The position numbers were made by a program, and so were the translations under genes. Positions 1 to 5,203 of a stretch of DNA of 6,732 nucleotides are shown in pieces. The notes beneath the pieces are model-generated. The model ran no database searches. It saw only the letters and a list, made by a program, of their open reading frames with translations, and was not told the DNA's origin. Position 1 is the stretch's first letter; every line of letters starts with the position of its first letter. The DNA comes from Elusimicrobia bacterium RIFCSPLOWO2_01_FULL_54_10 (GTDB taxonomy: Bacteria; Elusimicrobiota; Elusimicrobia; 2-02-FULL-39-32), in assembly GCA_001799975.1 (NCBI GenBank), contig MGUQ01000052.1, forward strand, positions 16,062 to 22,793, read 5' to 3'.

Positions 1-932
1 TGAAAAATCCCGGGTTCCTGGCCGTCTATGAGGTGGAGGAAGATTCCGACGACAAAGAAAACATGAAAATTCCGCCCCTGACAGCGGGGGAGAATTTAAA
101 GTTCATCAAAATTTCTCCGGAACAGCATTTCACGGAGCCTCCTCCCCGCTACAACGAAGCTTCGCTCATCAAGGTGCTGGAGCAAAACGGCATCGGCCGG
201 CCTTCCACCTACGCGCCCATTGTGGACAACATTTTAAACCGGGGCTATGTGCGCGTTCAGGAAAAACGCTTCTGCCCCACGGAGCTGGGCACCGTAGTTA
301 ACGAGAAGCTTACCCGCCATTTCCCGGGCATTGTGGACACGGGGTTTACGGCCCGCATGGAGCAGATGCTGGACGAAGTGGCCCTGGGAGACCTGAGCTG
401 GCACGAGGTGGTGGAAGGATTCTACCATCCCTTTGTGAAAGATTTGAAAAAAGCCGAAGCCCAGATGGAGAAGGTGGATTTCAAACCCAAGGATTCGGGC
501 GAAATCTGCCAGCTGGACAAGGGCCGCATGCTGATCCGCGAAAGCAGGTTCGGCAGATACCTCTGCTGCGAAAATTTTCCGCGCTGCAATTTCAAGGTGT
601 CCCTGGACGCCGACGGCAAGAAGATCATGCCCCAGGTTTCCGACGAGAAATGCCACAAATGCGGAAGCCCCATGGCGGTCAAGATGGGCCGCCGCGGCAA
701 ATTCCTGGCTTGCACGGCCTATCCCAACTGCAAAAACATCATCGGCCTGGACCGCGAAGGCAACAAGGTCATCCGCCCCGATCCCGTGATGACGGACAAG
801 AAATGCCACAAATGCGGCAGTGCCATGCTCCTGCGCGTGGGCAAGCGCGGGCCGTTCTTGGCCTGCTCCGGGTTCCCCAAATGCCGCAACATCCAGAAAC
901 CCGACGCTGAGATGAAGGCGAAGGCCGCATGA
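1..932 (+). CDS. topA: DNA topoisomerase I, C-terminal part (5' end outside window)
   Basis: Type IA topoisomerase, which relaxes negatively supercoiled DNA by single-strand passage. The reading frame is open from the left edge (first full codon at base 3), so the true start and the active-site tyrosine lie upstream, off the window. The family motif PPPRYNEASLIKVLEQNGIG followed by RPSTYA (about 150-215) is diagnostic of the cleavage/strand-passage core. The C-terminal tail carries zinc-ribbon repeats. Two are complete (CHKCG ... CTAYPNC, about 651-755, and CHKCG ... CSGFPKC, about 804-885). An earlier one (about 507-590) is degenerate: its first pair reads CQLD instead of CxxC, while the second half (CENFPRC) is kept. 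A GTG at 33 could be mistaken for a start, but conserved sequence (KNPGFLAVYE) continues upstream of it. The stop TGA overlaps the xerC start, so the two genes are probably co-translated. Identification is very secure. Confidence 0.97.
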   Translation, partial: KNPGFLAVYEVEEDSDDKENMKIPPLTAGENLKFIKISPEQHFTEPPPRYNEASLIKVLEQNGIGRPSTYAPIVDNILNRGYVRVQEKRFCPTELGTVVNEKLTRHFPGIVDTGFTARMEQMLDEVALGDLSWHEVVEGFYHPFVKDLKKAEAQMEKVDFKPKDSGEICQLDKGRMLIRESRFGRYLCCENFPRCNFKVSLDADGKKIMPQVSDEKCHKCGSPMAVKMGRRGKFLACTAYPNCKNIIGLDREGNKVIRPDPVMTDKKCHKCGSAMLLRVGKRGPFLACSGFPKCRNIQKPDAEMKAKAA

Positions 933-1849
933 CGACCCTCTTGCAATCGCCGGATATCCTGGTTAAAAAGTTTTTGCTCTACATGAAGGCTGAACGGGGC
1001 GTGTCGTCCCATACCCTGCGGGCCTATTCCAATGATTTAAAGGAGTTCGCTCGGTTTTCCGGTAAAAATCCGGCATCCGTCGACTTCGCCAATTTCCGAA
1101 AAACGCGCCTTTTGGTGCGGGAGTTTTGGGCCTCCCTGTCTGAAAAAAAGCTCAAGACTTCCACGGTCAAACGCAAGCTTGCCGCGCTCCGCTCTTTTTT
1201 CAAGTATCTGGTGATGGAAGATTTGATCGAAACCAATCCGTTCACTTATCTCAAGATGCCCAAGGCGGAAAAGCGCCTGCCCCGGTTTTTAAGCGAAGGC
1301 GACATGGGCAAGTTTCTCGGCTCTCTCGACGATTCCAAAACACTCAAAACCCTGCGGGACCGCGCCCTCTTTGAGATGCTTTATTCTTCGGGTTTGCGCA
1401 TTCACGAAGCCCTCAACCTGAATCTGACGGACGCGGACCTATGGAACGGGGTTCTGCGCATTTTGGGCAAAGGCGGGCGGGAGCGCATGGCCCCTCTCGG
1501 AAGTTCCGCCGTGCGCGCGCTTGAAATCTATCTGGACGAGAGGGCAAAGCATTTCGGACGCGCGGGTGGCGAGCGGGCGCTTTTCATCAACCTCCGCGGA
1601 ACGCGTCTGACCGTCAGGGGAGCCGCAAAAATACTGCAGGGCAGGGTGCGCGGGGCGCTCCCCGGCAGGGGTCTGACCCCGCACGGATTCAGGCACTCCT
1701 TTGCCACTCACCTCTTAAACCGCGGCTGCGACCTGCGCTCCGTGCAGGAAATGCTGGGCCACCGCAGCCTGGCCAGCACCCAGATCTACACGCACACATC
1801 CATAGAGGGCTTGAAGAAAATCTATCAGGGGGCCCACCCCAGAGGTTAA
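929..1849 (+). CDS. xerC: Tyrosine recombinase XerC
   Basis: Site-specific recombinase of 306 residues, the usual length for XerC/XerD, expected to resolve chromosome dimers at dif near the terminus with a partner Xer protein. The N-terminal SAM-like core-binding domain spans about residues 8-100 and the catalytic domain about 118-300. The full catalytic set is present: R157 (SGLRIHEAL), K181 (GKGGRER), H252 and R255 (PHGFRHSFATHLLNRG), H278 (MLGHRSL) and nucleophile Y287 (TQIYTH). The ending KIYQGAHPRG resembles XerC (YDxAHPR) more than XerD (HxxHHPR), and topA-xerC adjacency is common in other bacteria, so XerC is preferred; XerD or a single-Xer system is the alternative. The ATG overlaps the topA stop as ATGA, with AAGG at 921-924, 4 bases ahead. 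It lies next to a tRNA gene, but nothing suggests a phage integrase. Confidence 0.93.
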   Translation: MTTLLQSPDILVKKFLLYMKAERGVSSHTLRAYSNDLKEFARFSGKNPASVDFANFRKTRLLVREFWASLSEKKLKTSTVKRKLAALRSFFKYLVMEDLIETNPFTYLKMPKAEKRLPRFLSEGDMGKFLGSLDDSKTLKTLRDRALFEMLYSSGLRIHEALNLNLTDADLWNGVLRILGKGGRERMAPLGSSAVRALEIYLDERAKHFGRAGGERALFINLRGTRLTVRGAAKILQGRVRGALPGRGLTPHGFRHSFATHLLNRGCDLRSVQEMLGHRSLASTQIYTHTSIEGLKKIYQGAHPRG

Positions 1850-1852
1850 CGC

Positions 1853-2221
1853 ATGAACATACTCATTATCGACGACGACATTGACGCTTCCGAACTGCTC
1901 AAAACCTTCATCGAGCAGAGCGGCCACACCGTGCTTCAGGCCTATACGGCCGGAGATGGCTTGAAAGAGCTCGCCTCCAAAAAGCCCGATGTGGTTTTTC
2001 TGGACATCCTTCTTCCCGACGCCAACGGGCTGGACGTATTGAAACAGATCAAGTCCCGCGACAAAGTCACGCCTGTCATCATGGTGACCGGCTTTAAAGA
2101 CGCCGAAAACGTGGTGCGGGCCTTCCGCGAAGGCGCCTTTGACTGCCTCTTGAAACCCTACAACTACGACTATCTAAAAACCGACATTCTTGGTAAAATA
2201 ACAACCCCCAAACAAAAATAG
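1853..2221 (+). CDS. Stand-alone response-regulator receiver domain protein (CheY/Spo0F-like)
   Basis: A 122-residue protein that is only a receiver (REC) domain. The acidic pocket is D7-D8-D9 (ILIIDDD), the phospho-acceptor D51 (VVFLDILLPD), the switch threonine T79 (VIMVTG) and the conserved lysine K101 in LLKPYNYDYL. No output domain follows: the chain ends about 20 residues after the K-P motif with a short polar tail. Such proteins act through protein contact or as phosphate shuttles in a phosphorelay; which one applies here cannot be read from the sequence. It starts 3 bases after the xerC stop, with AGAGG at 1841-1845 at a good distance (7 bases), so it is probably in the topA-xerC transcript. 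No kinase is beside it on this strand; the kinase at the right end of the window is a possible partner but already overlaps its own regulator gene. Confidence 0.92.
   Translation: MNILIIDDDIDASELLKTFIEQSGHTVLQAYTAGDGLKELASKKPDVVFLDILLPDANGLDVLKQIKSRDKVTPVIMVTGFKDAENVVRAFREGAFDCLLKPYNYDYLKTDILGKITTPKQK
2191..2199 (+). promoter_or_regulatory. Candidate extended -10 promoter element for tRNA-Leu
   Basis: TGG directly followed by TAAAAT (2194-2199) fits the extended -10 pattern TGN-TATAAT with one mismatch. It lies inside the 3' end of the receiver gene. Transcription would start near 2206, leaving a leader of about 23 bases before the tRNA 5' end. No good -35 box is visible at 16-18 bases, which is tolerable for extended -10 promoters. 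The alternative is that the tRNA is processed from the upstream mRNA. Confidence 0.35.
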
Positions 2222-2228
2222 TTCCGCC

Positions 2229-2311
2229 GGGGACGTGGTGGAATGGCAGACACGCTAGCTTCAGGAGCTAGTGCCCTCACGGGCATGAGAGTTCAAATCT
2301 CTCCGTCCCCA
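2229..2311 (+). tRNA. tRNA-Leu (anticodon CAG)
   Basis: A complete class II tRNA folds from the sequence. The acceptor stem GGGGACG (2229-2235) pairs with CGTCCCC (2304-2310), and the discriminator is A2311. The D stem is GTG/CAC (2238-2240 with 2251-2253), with GG in its loop. The anticodon stem CTAGC/GCTAG (2255-2259 with 2267-2271) encloses the loop TTCAGGA, so the anticodon is CAG at 2262-2264 and reads CUG. The long variable arm TGCCC-TCAC-GGGCA (2272-2285) and the A discriminator are as expected for leucine. The T arm is GAGAG-TTCAAAT-CTCTC (2287-2303). The 3' CCA is not encoded, so it must be added enzymatically. The gene begins 7 bases after the receiver gene and ends 5 bases before a convergent gene; no intrinsic terminator is visible between them. 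Confidence 0.97.
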
Positions 2312-2316
2312 AAAAT

Positions 2317-3399
2317 TTAACCCCCCCTACTCACCTCTTTGACATCTTTTAGTTTTATGGATCCTTCCACGCCCGGAAACAAAGCGCGAACGTAGCCATT
2401 TTTTAGCAGGCTGAGCGCGGCTTCCCAGGCTCCGATTTTTGTGTCATCGAATGTTCCGGAAAGAGGGATTTTTGTTCCTAAACGGTCTTTCGCCTGGTTT
2501 TTAAGCAGTTCCTTTGCCGATCCAAGGGCGGCCTTTTTGATCAGCTTTATTGGATCTTTCTTGTCTTTGTCCCAACTCATCACATCCACATGGTCAAAAG
2601 TGGGCTTGACGTAGCCCTTGAACTTTCCCTCATCGGCTGCGAACTCCATGGCCATGTTGAACATGCCGCCTGCCACGTCCACGCCGCCATAAGCTCGCAT
2701 CACATCATTGAGTTGCACCAGCGCGACGCTCAATTCGTTTTCCATTTTAAATTTGGGGGAATCCGCAAACTGGTCCAGCATCAGTTTAAACACCAATTTG
2801 CCGTTTTCCATGGGAACGCCGGTGATTTCAACGGAAGCGGTGCCGTTTTCCCCGAGGCTTGAGTTGTTGGTGAGGTTCAAAATATTGGCCTGGATGCTGG
2901 AAACGTGGAGTTCAATGGATGGCTGTTTGTGAACGTTCGTATAATGGACCTTTCCATCCGTGATTTTGACTTCCTCAATTTTGAAGGGACGGAGCGCTTT
3001 AATGATTCGGCTTTGTTCTTTGGCCTTTTCCTTTAGATCTTCCTTGCTGAGCTTTTCTTTCGTTCCGTCCGCATGCGCGTACACATGGATTTCGGGCTGG
3101 TTGAGCTCGATTTTCCCGACAAATGACTTGTTAAACAGCTGTACCCACTTCCAAGAGATATCCAGCCGTTTTGCAGAAAAAAACGGGGCATCCTCCGTTT
3201 GGGGTCTTTTATAGATTCTGACATCTTTGAGCGCCATCCCTCCTCTCAGTACGGCCAGGTCCACTTCCTGGATGCTTCCCTCATAATCCGGGAGTTTGCT
3301 CAAGGAGGCATTGATATAGCTTTTGACGGCCAAGGGCAGAACCAGGCGCAGTCCGGCAAGCGCCAGAATGACAATGATCAATGCCTTCACCATTTTCAT
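2317..3399 (-). CDS. DUF748/AsmA-like membrane-anchored envelope protein
   Basis: A 360-residue protein with an N-terminal hydrophobic segment (residues about 5-28, preceded by MKMVK) that should anchor it in the inner membrane with the rest in the periplasm. The body has the repetitive beta-rich pattern of AsmA/DUF748 proteins: an early segment of the type YEGSIQEVDLAVLRGGMALKDV, then VKITDGKVHYTNVHKQPSIE and SSIQANILNLTNNS (about 144-180), which read like DUF748. A lysine-rich, probably helical stretch (about 113-140) interrupts the strands. AsmA-clan proteins help move or balance lipids between membranes; a role here is inferred only from family likeness. The ATG overlaps the stop of the upstream barrel gene (ATGA) and has no Shine-Dalgarno sequence, so translation probably depends on coupling. 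A second ATG lies two codons in. The family call is from recalled motif likeness and is moderately sure. Confidence 0.75.
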   Translation of the reverse strand: MKMVKALIIVILALAGLRLVLPLAVKSYINASLSKLPDYEGSIQEVDLAVLRGGMALKDVRIYKRPQTEDAPFFSAKRLDISWKWVQLFNKSFVGKIELNQPEIHVYAHADGTKEKLSKEDLKEKAKEQSRIIKALRPFKIEEVKITDGKVHYTNVHKQPSIELHVSSIQANILNLTNNSSLGENGTASVEITGVPMENGKLVFKLMLDQFADSPKFKMENELSVALVQLNDVMRAYGGVDVAGGMFNMAMEFAADEGKFKGYVKPTFDHVDVMSWDKDKKDPIKLIKKAALGSAKELLKNQAKDRLGTKIPLSGTFDDTKIGAWEAALSLLKNGYVRALFPGVEGSIKLKDVKEVSRGG

Positions 3400-4628
3400 C
3401 TGGGAACCCAGCGCCGGAAAGTCCGGTCAAATCCTTTGGATTTTTTCGGGCTCATTTCAGGCTCATAAACTTTTTCAATGCCCCGCTGGCTGGCGGCAAT
3501 GTCGTATTGGACAAGCAATCCAATTGCGTGGGCTCCACGCTTGTCCGCGCGCATGGCATGCAAACCATACAGATAGTCCATGTGGATTTTCCACTTATTG
3601 TTGGTGGAAACATATGAAATGCCGGTTCCCACTCCGGTGTGTCCTCTGTCCGGCTGTTCCAGACCGTCCAAGTAGTTAACCTGGGCGTGGTTTCCAAAAA
3701 AACTGAGCCCCCACTTGCTGGTTTTTCCCAACGGCATCAGGTATTTTGAGCCGAACAAAGCAAAATCCTTCGCGCTGATTTCCTGAAAAAAATAGCCCGG
3801 GAGGTCTAAGGGAAATTCTGCGATGAACGGCAGGCGCCCGCCCAGCCTGTGGACGTTCAACCGGTCCTGGTACAGGCCGGTTCCCAACGCCATTGTCAAA
3901 TTGAGGTTGTGGTTGTATTTGGGGAAAGTATAGTCCAGCGACGACCAGCTCCAGAATTGGTGAACGTTTTTATTGAGCCGCCTGTCGCCGGCAAATCCGT
4001 AAGTCCCGTCGGCAAGCCGGAACTCTCCCTGATACCAGGCAGAAATTTCCATGCCCAGGCGCGGAAAAAGCTGAGGCTCGCGTCCCGCAAGCCGCAAGCC
4101 GGTGCGAACGATGCCTTTGGTATGGTCTTTGGGCATTGCGAAAGATTCGGGGGAGGAAGAGTCTCTGCGGTATGACGTGCCATGAAAGCTTCCTTTCACA
4201 ACCAGGTGCAGGGGTATTTTTTTCTCCGGGTTCAGCAAGGCATAGAGGTTCAGGCCCAGCTCGCCCCCATGCCCAATGAAAGACTCCTCATCAATCGGGG
4301 CGCCTTTGCGGATTTCGGTGTGGCTGTCCGCAAAGCCGCCGCCGGCCGCGCTCAACCCCAAATCCACATTTTCTCCCAAGGCGCCTTTAAACCCCAATTC
4401 GGAATCGATATAGACGGGGGCCAAAGCGAACCTCAAATTCGCATTTCTGAATATTTTGGGTTTATTGAGATAATAGAAGGCGTAGCCGGCCAGGGAACTT
4501 TTCCCTTGTAAGGGCTGGTTATAGCCGAAATGCAGCAAGCTTCTCGGCTTGGGGTCAACCTGGGCTTGAGCCACCGTCGCGCAAATCGCGGCGGCAAAAG
4601 CGATAAGTCCCGCACTAAAGTAACGCAT
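3396..4628 (-). CDS. Predicted outer-membrane beta-barrel protein with signal peptide
   Basis: A 410-residue exported protein. The signal peptide has a short basic start, a hydrophobic core (SAGLIAFAAAICATV) and an AQA cleavage site after residue 22. The mature chain shows alternating polar/apolar strands with many aromatic and glycine residues, such as LLHFGYN, LNLTMALGTGLY and KIHMDYLYGLHAM, typical of outer-membrane barrels. The segment LGGRLPFIAEFPLDLPGYFF followed by FALFGSKYLMPL loosely recalls the GG...RGY...EYR-PL region of Omp85/surface-antigen barrels. There are no POTRA repeats. After the last plausible strand (HAIGLLVQYDI) comes a basic tail of about 33 residues ending RRWVPR, not the usual terminal aromatic. 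A TTG one codon upstream (4631) keeps the frame open; ATG at 4628 is preferred. The only purine-rich box, GAAGG, is distant (16 bases). It is translationally coupled to the DUF748-like gene. Its specific function is unknown. Confidence 0.75.
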   Translation of the reverse strand: MRYFSAGLIAFAAAICATVAQAQVDPKPRSLLHFGYNQPLQGKSSLAGYAFYYLNKPKIFRNANLRFALAPVYIDSELGFKGALGENVDLGLSAAGGGFADSHTEIRKGAPIDEESFIGHGGELGLNLYALLNPEKKIPLHLVVKGSFHGTSYRRDSSSPESFAMPKDHTKGIVRTGLRLAGREPQLFPRLGMEISAWYQGEFRLADGTYGFAGDRRLNKNVHQFWSWSSLDYTFPKYNHNLNLTMALGTGLYQDRLNVHRLGGRLPFIAEFPLDLPGYFFQEISAKDFALFGSKYLMPLGKTSKWGLSFFGNHAQVNYLDGLEQPDRGHTGVGTGISYVSTNNKWKIHMDYLYGLHAMRADKRGAHAIGLLVQYDIAASQRGIEKVYEPEMSPKKSKGFDRTFRRWVPR

Positions 4629-4639
4629 CAAACAAGATC

Positions 4640-4658
4640 TGAGACCTTCATAGTCTCA
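4640..4658 (-). promoter_or_regulatory. Inverted repeat in the leader of the barrel gene, spanning the GAAGG box
   Basis: TGAGAC (4640-4645) and GTCTCA (4653-4658) form a perfect 6-base inverted repeat with a 7-base loop, 12 bases before the ATG of the barrel gene. In the - strand RNA the only purine box (GAAGG, complement of 4645-4649) straddles loop and stem, so folding could affect ribosome access. It could equally be a protein-binding site or chance. Confidence 0.35.
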
Positions 4659-4819
4659 TGATATGTAAGTTTTCCTCATCCGCACATGGAATCCGGGTAA
4701 AATTTATGCGACATTATTTTGACGTGCGTTCATAATAAATTGACAATTACCATCTGGCCTTCCTGCGGTCAACCACCCGCCGGTCGCCGTTGCGCTTTTG
4801 CTCAGGATTTCTAAGGTTC

Positions 4820-4879
4820 AGGGTATCGAACGGAAAAACGAACGCAAGGCGCCGTTCGACTTCCCTGCGCTGATACCCT
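4820..4879 (-). promoter_or_regulatory. Nested inverted repeats able to form alternative RNA hairpins (possible attenuator)
   Basis: Two inverted repeats are nested: AGGGTATC (4820-4827) with GATACCCT (4872-4879), and TCGAACGG (4826-4833) with CCGTTCGA (4852-4859). In - strand RNA the contiguous 14-base arm from 4833 down to 4820 can pair with both upstream partners, leaving one bulge of about 14 bases. The same upstream arm (4853-4858) can instead pair with the nearer CGAACG (4839-4844) to form a terminator-like hairpin. The two folds exclude each other. The regulatory reading is inference; no ligand or known family is recognised. Confidence 0.4.
4834..4858 (-). terminator. Candidate intrinsic terminator downstream of the 60-codon gene
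   Basis: Read on the - strand, CGAACG (4858-4853) and CGTTCG (4844-4839) form a perfect 6-base stem around an 8-base loop, extendable by a C-G pair with a bulge, followed at once by TTTTT (4838-4834). It lies about 50 bases past the stop of the small gene. The stem is short, so strength is uncertain, and the arm can also pair elsewhere. Confidence 0.5.
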
Positions 4880-4908
4880 TTGCGACGGTTGGAGGAAAGC
4901 ATCTGAGA

Positions 4909-5091
4909 TCAATGTGCAAATTTCCAGGACCAATACGGGTTGAACACGCTCCGGATGGAAATCCCGGGATCTTCAGGCATAGTGTCTTCACCGGTGTTTT
5001 CGCGCCGGTTCATTCTTTTGTCGAGATCGGTGTGTTTGCGGGGATTTTTGTTCCAGGTTTGGTTTTGTTTTCTGCTCTTTTTTTGACGCAT
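4909..5091 (-). CDS. Small hypothetical protein, 60 residues
   Basis: Unrecognised gene. The case for it being real is the translation start: AAGGAG (complement of 5099-5104) lies 7 bases ahead of the ATG, the best ribosome-binding site in the window. A candidate promoter and a candidate terminator flank the frame. The protein has three zones. Residues 1-30 are strongly basic and polar (MRQKKSRKQNQTWNKNPRKH), residues 31-43 are acidic (ENTGEDTMPEDPG), and the end is aromatic (VFNPYWSWKFAH). There is no signal peptide, membrane segment or cysteine, so a soluble cytoplasmic protein, perhaps binding nucleic acid through its basic half, is possible; that is inference only. It sits in the same orientation between the two-component genes and the barrel gene. 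A longer frame on the opposite strand covers the same bases but lacks a ribosome-binding site. Confidence 0.6.
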   Translation of the reverse strand: MRQKKSRKQNQTWNKNPRKHTDLDKRMNRRENTGEDTMPEDPGISIRSVFNPYWSWKFAH

Positions 5092-5139
5092 GGCAAGTCT
5101 CCTTGTTTAAATTTTTCTTCCCTGCTTATTTAGACACTC

Positions 5140-5168
5140 ATTAGGAGATGCGGTTACATTTCCGCCAA
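5140..5168 (-). promoter_or_regulatory. Candidate sigma70-type promoter for the 60-codon gene
   Basis: On the - strand TTGGCG (5168-5163; 4 of 6 to TTGACA) and CCTAAT (5145-5140; 4 of 6 to TATAAT) are separated by exactly 17 bases. The start would fall near 5133, giving a leader of about 40 bases that contains the AAGGAG ribosome-binding site. The boxes are individually weak; position and spacing make it plausible. Confidence 0.35.
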
Positions 5169-5185
5169 ATTACCTATGTGTAACC
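5152..5185. promoter_or_regulatory. Inverted repeat GGTTACA-N20-TGTAACC, possible operator
   Basis: Perfect 7-base half-sites at 5152-5158 and 5179-5185 are separated by 20 bases. The candidate -35 box of the small gene lies between them and one half-site falls in the promoter spacer, where a dimeric regulator could act. A long RNA hairpin with a 20-base loop is less likely. No known regulator consensus is recognised. Confidence 0.4.
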
Positions 5186-5203
5186 TTTGAGGTTCTTGCG
5201 GAG

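Larger units (their letters stand above)
4632..4908. other. Intergenic region between the barrel gene and the small gene
   Basis: No protein-coding gene is supported here. It holds the leader hairpin of the barrel gene (4640-4658), an A+T-richer stretch (about 4690-4750) where a promoter for the barrel gene would be expected, and the paired hairpin arms at 4820-4879. On the - strand I found -35-like boxes (TTGTCA, complement of 4740-4745, and TTGACC further upstream), but none has a convincing -10 at 16-18 bases, so no promoter is called. Confidence 0.6.

Noticed and set aside
234..809. Long open frame of 191 codons on the - strand inside topA
   Set aside because: Antisense to a clearly conserved topA sequence in moderately G+C-rich DNA; histidine- and alanine-rich translation typical of a shadow frame, with no start signal.
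929..2311. Tyrosine recombinase near a tRNA gene as a sign of an integrated island
   Set aside because: The recombinase has XerC length, motifs and ending and sits in a topA-xerC arrangement. No duplicated tRNA 3' end is visible elsewhere in the window, and no phage or island genes are present.
3400..3411. CTGGGAACCCAG inverted repeat directly before the DUF748-like start codon
   Set aside because: The central spacer is two bases, so at most a weak four-pair hairpin forms, and it lies inside the coding sequence of the barrel protein; likely chance.
4740..4745. Perfect TTGACA on the + strand as a promoter -35
   Set aside because: No -10-like hexamer 16-18 bases downstream, and there is no + strand gene for it to serve.
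4798..5133. Open frame of 111 codons on the + strand opposite the small gene
   Set aside because: It starts at TTG without a ribosome-binding site, its product has no coherent composition, and the opposite strand has a perfect AAGGAG start. It is most likely a shadow frame.
5182..5194. AACCT-TTG-AGGTT hairpin after the REC-PAS stop as a terminator
   Set aside because: The stem is only five pairs with a three-base loop and is not followed by a T run on either strand.
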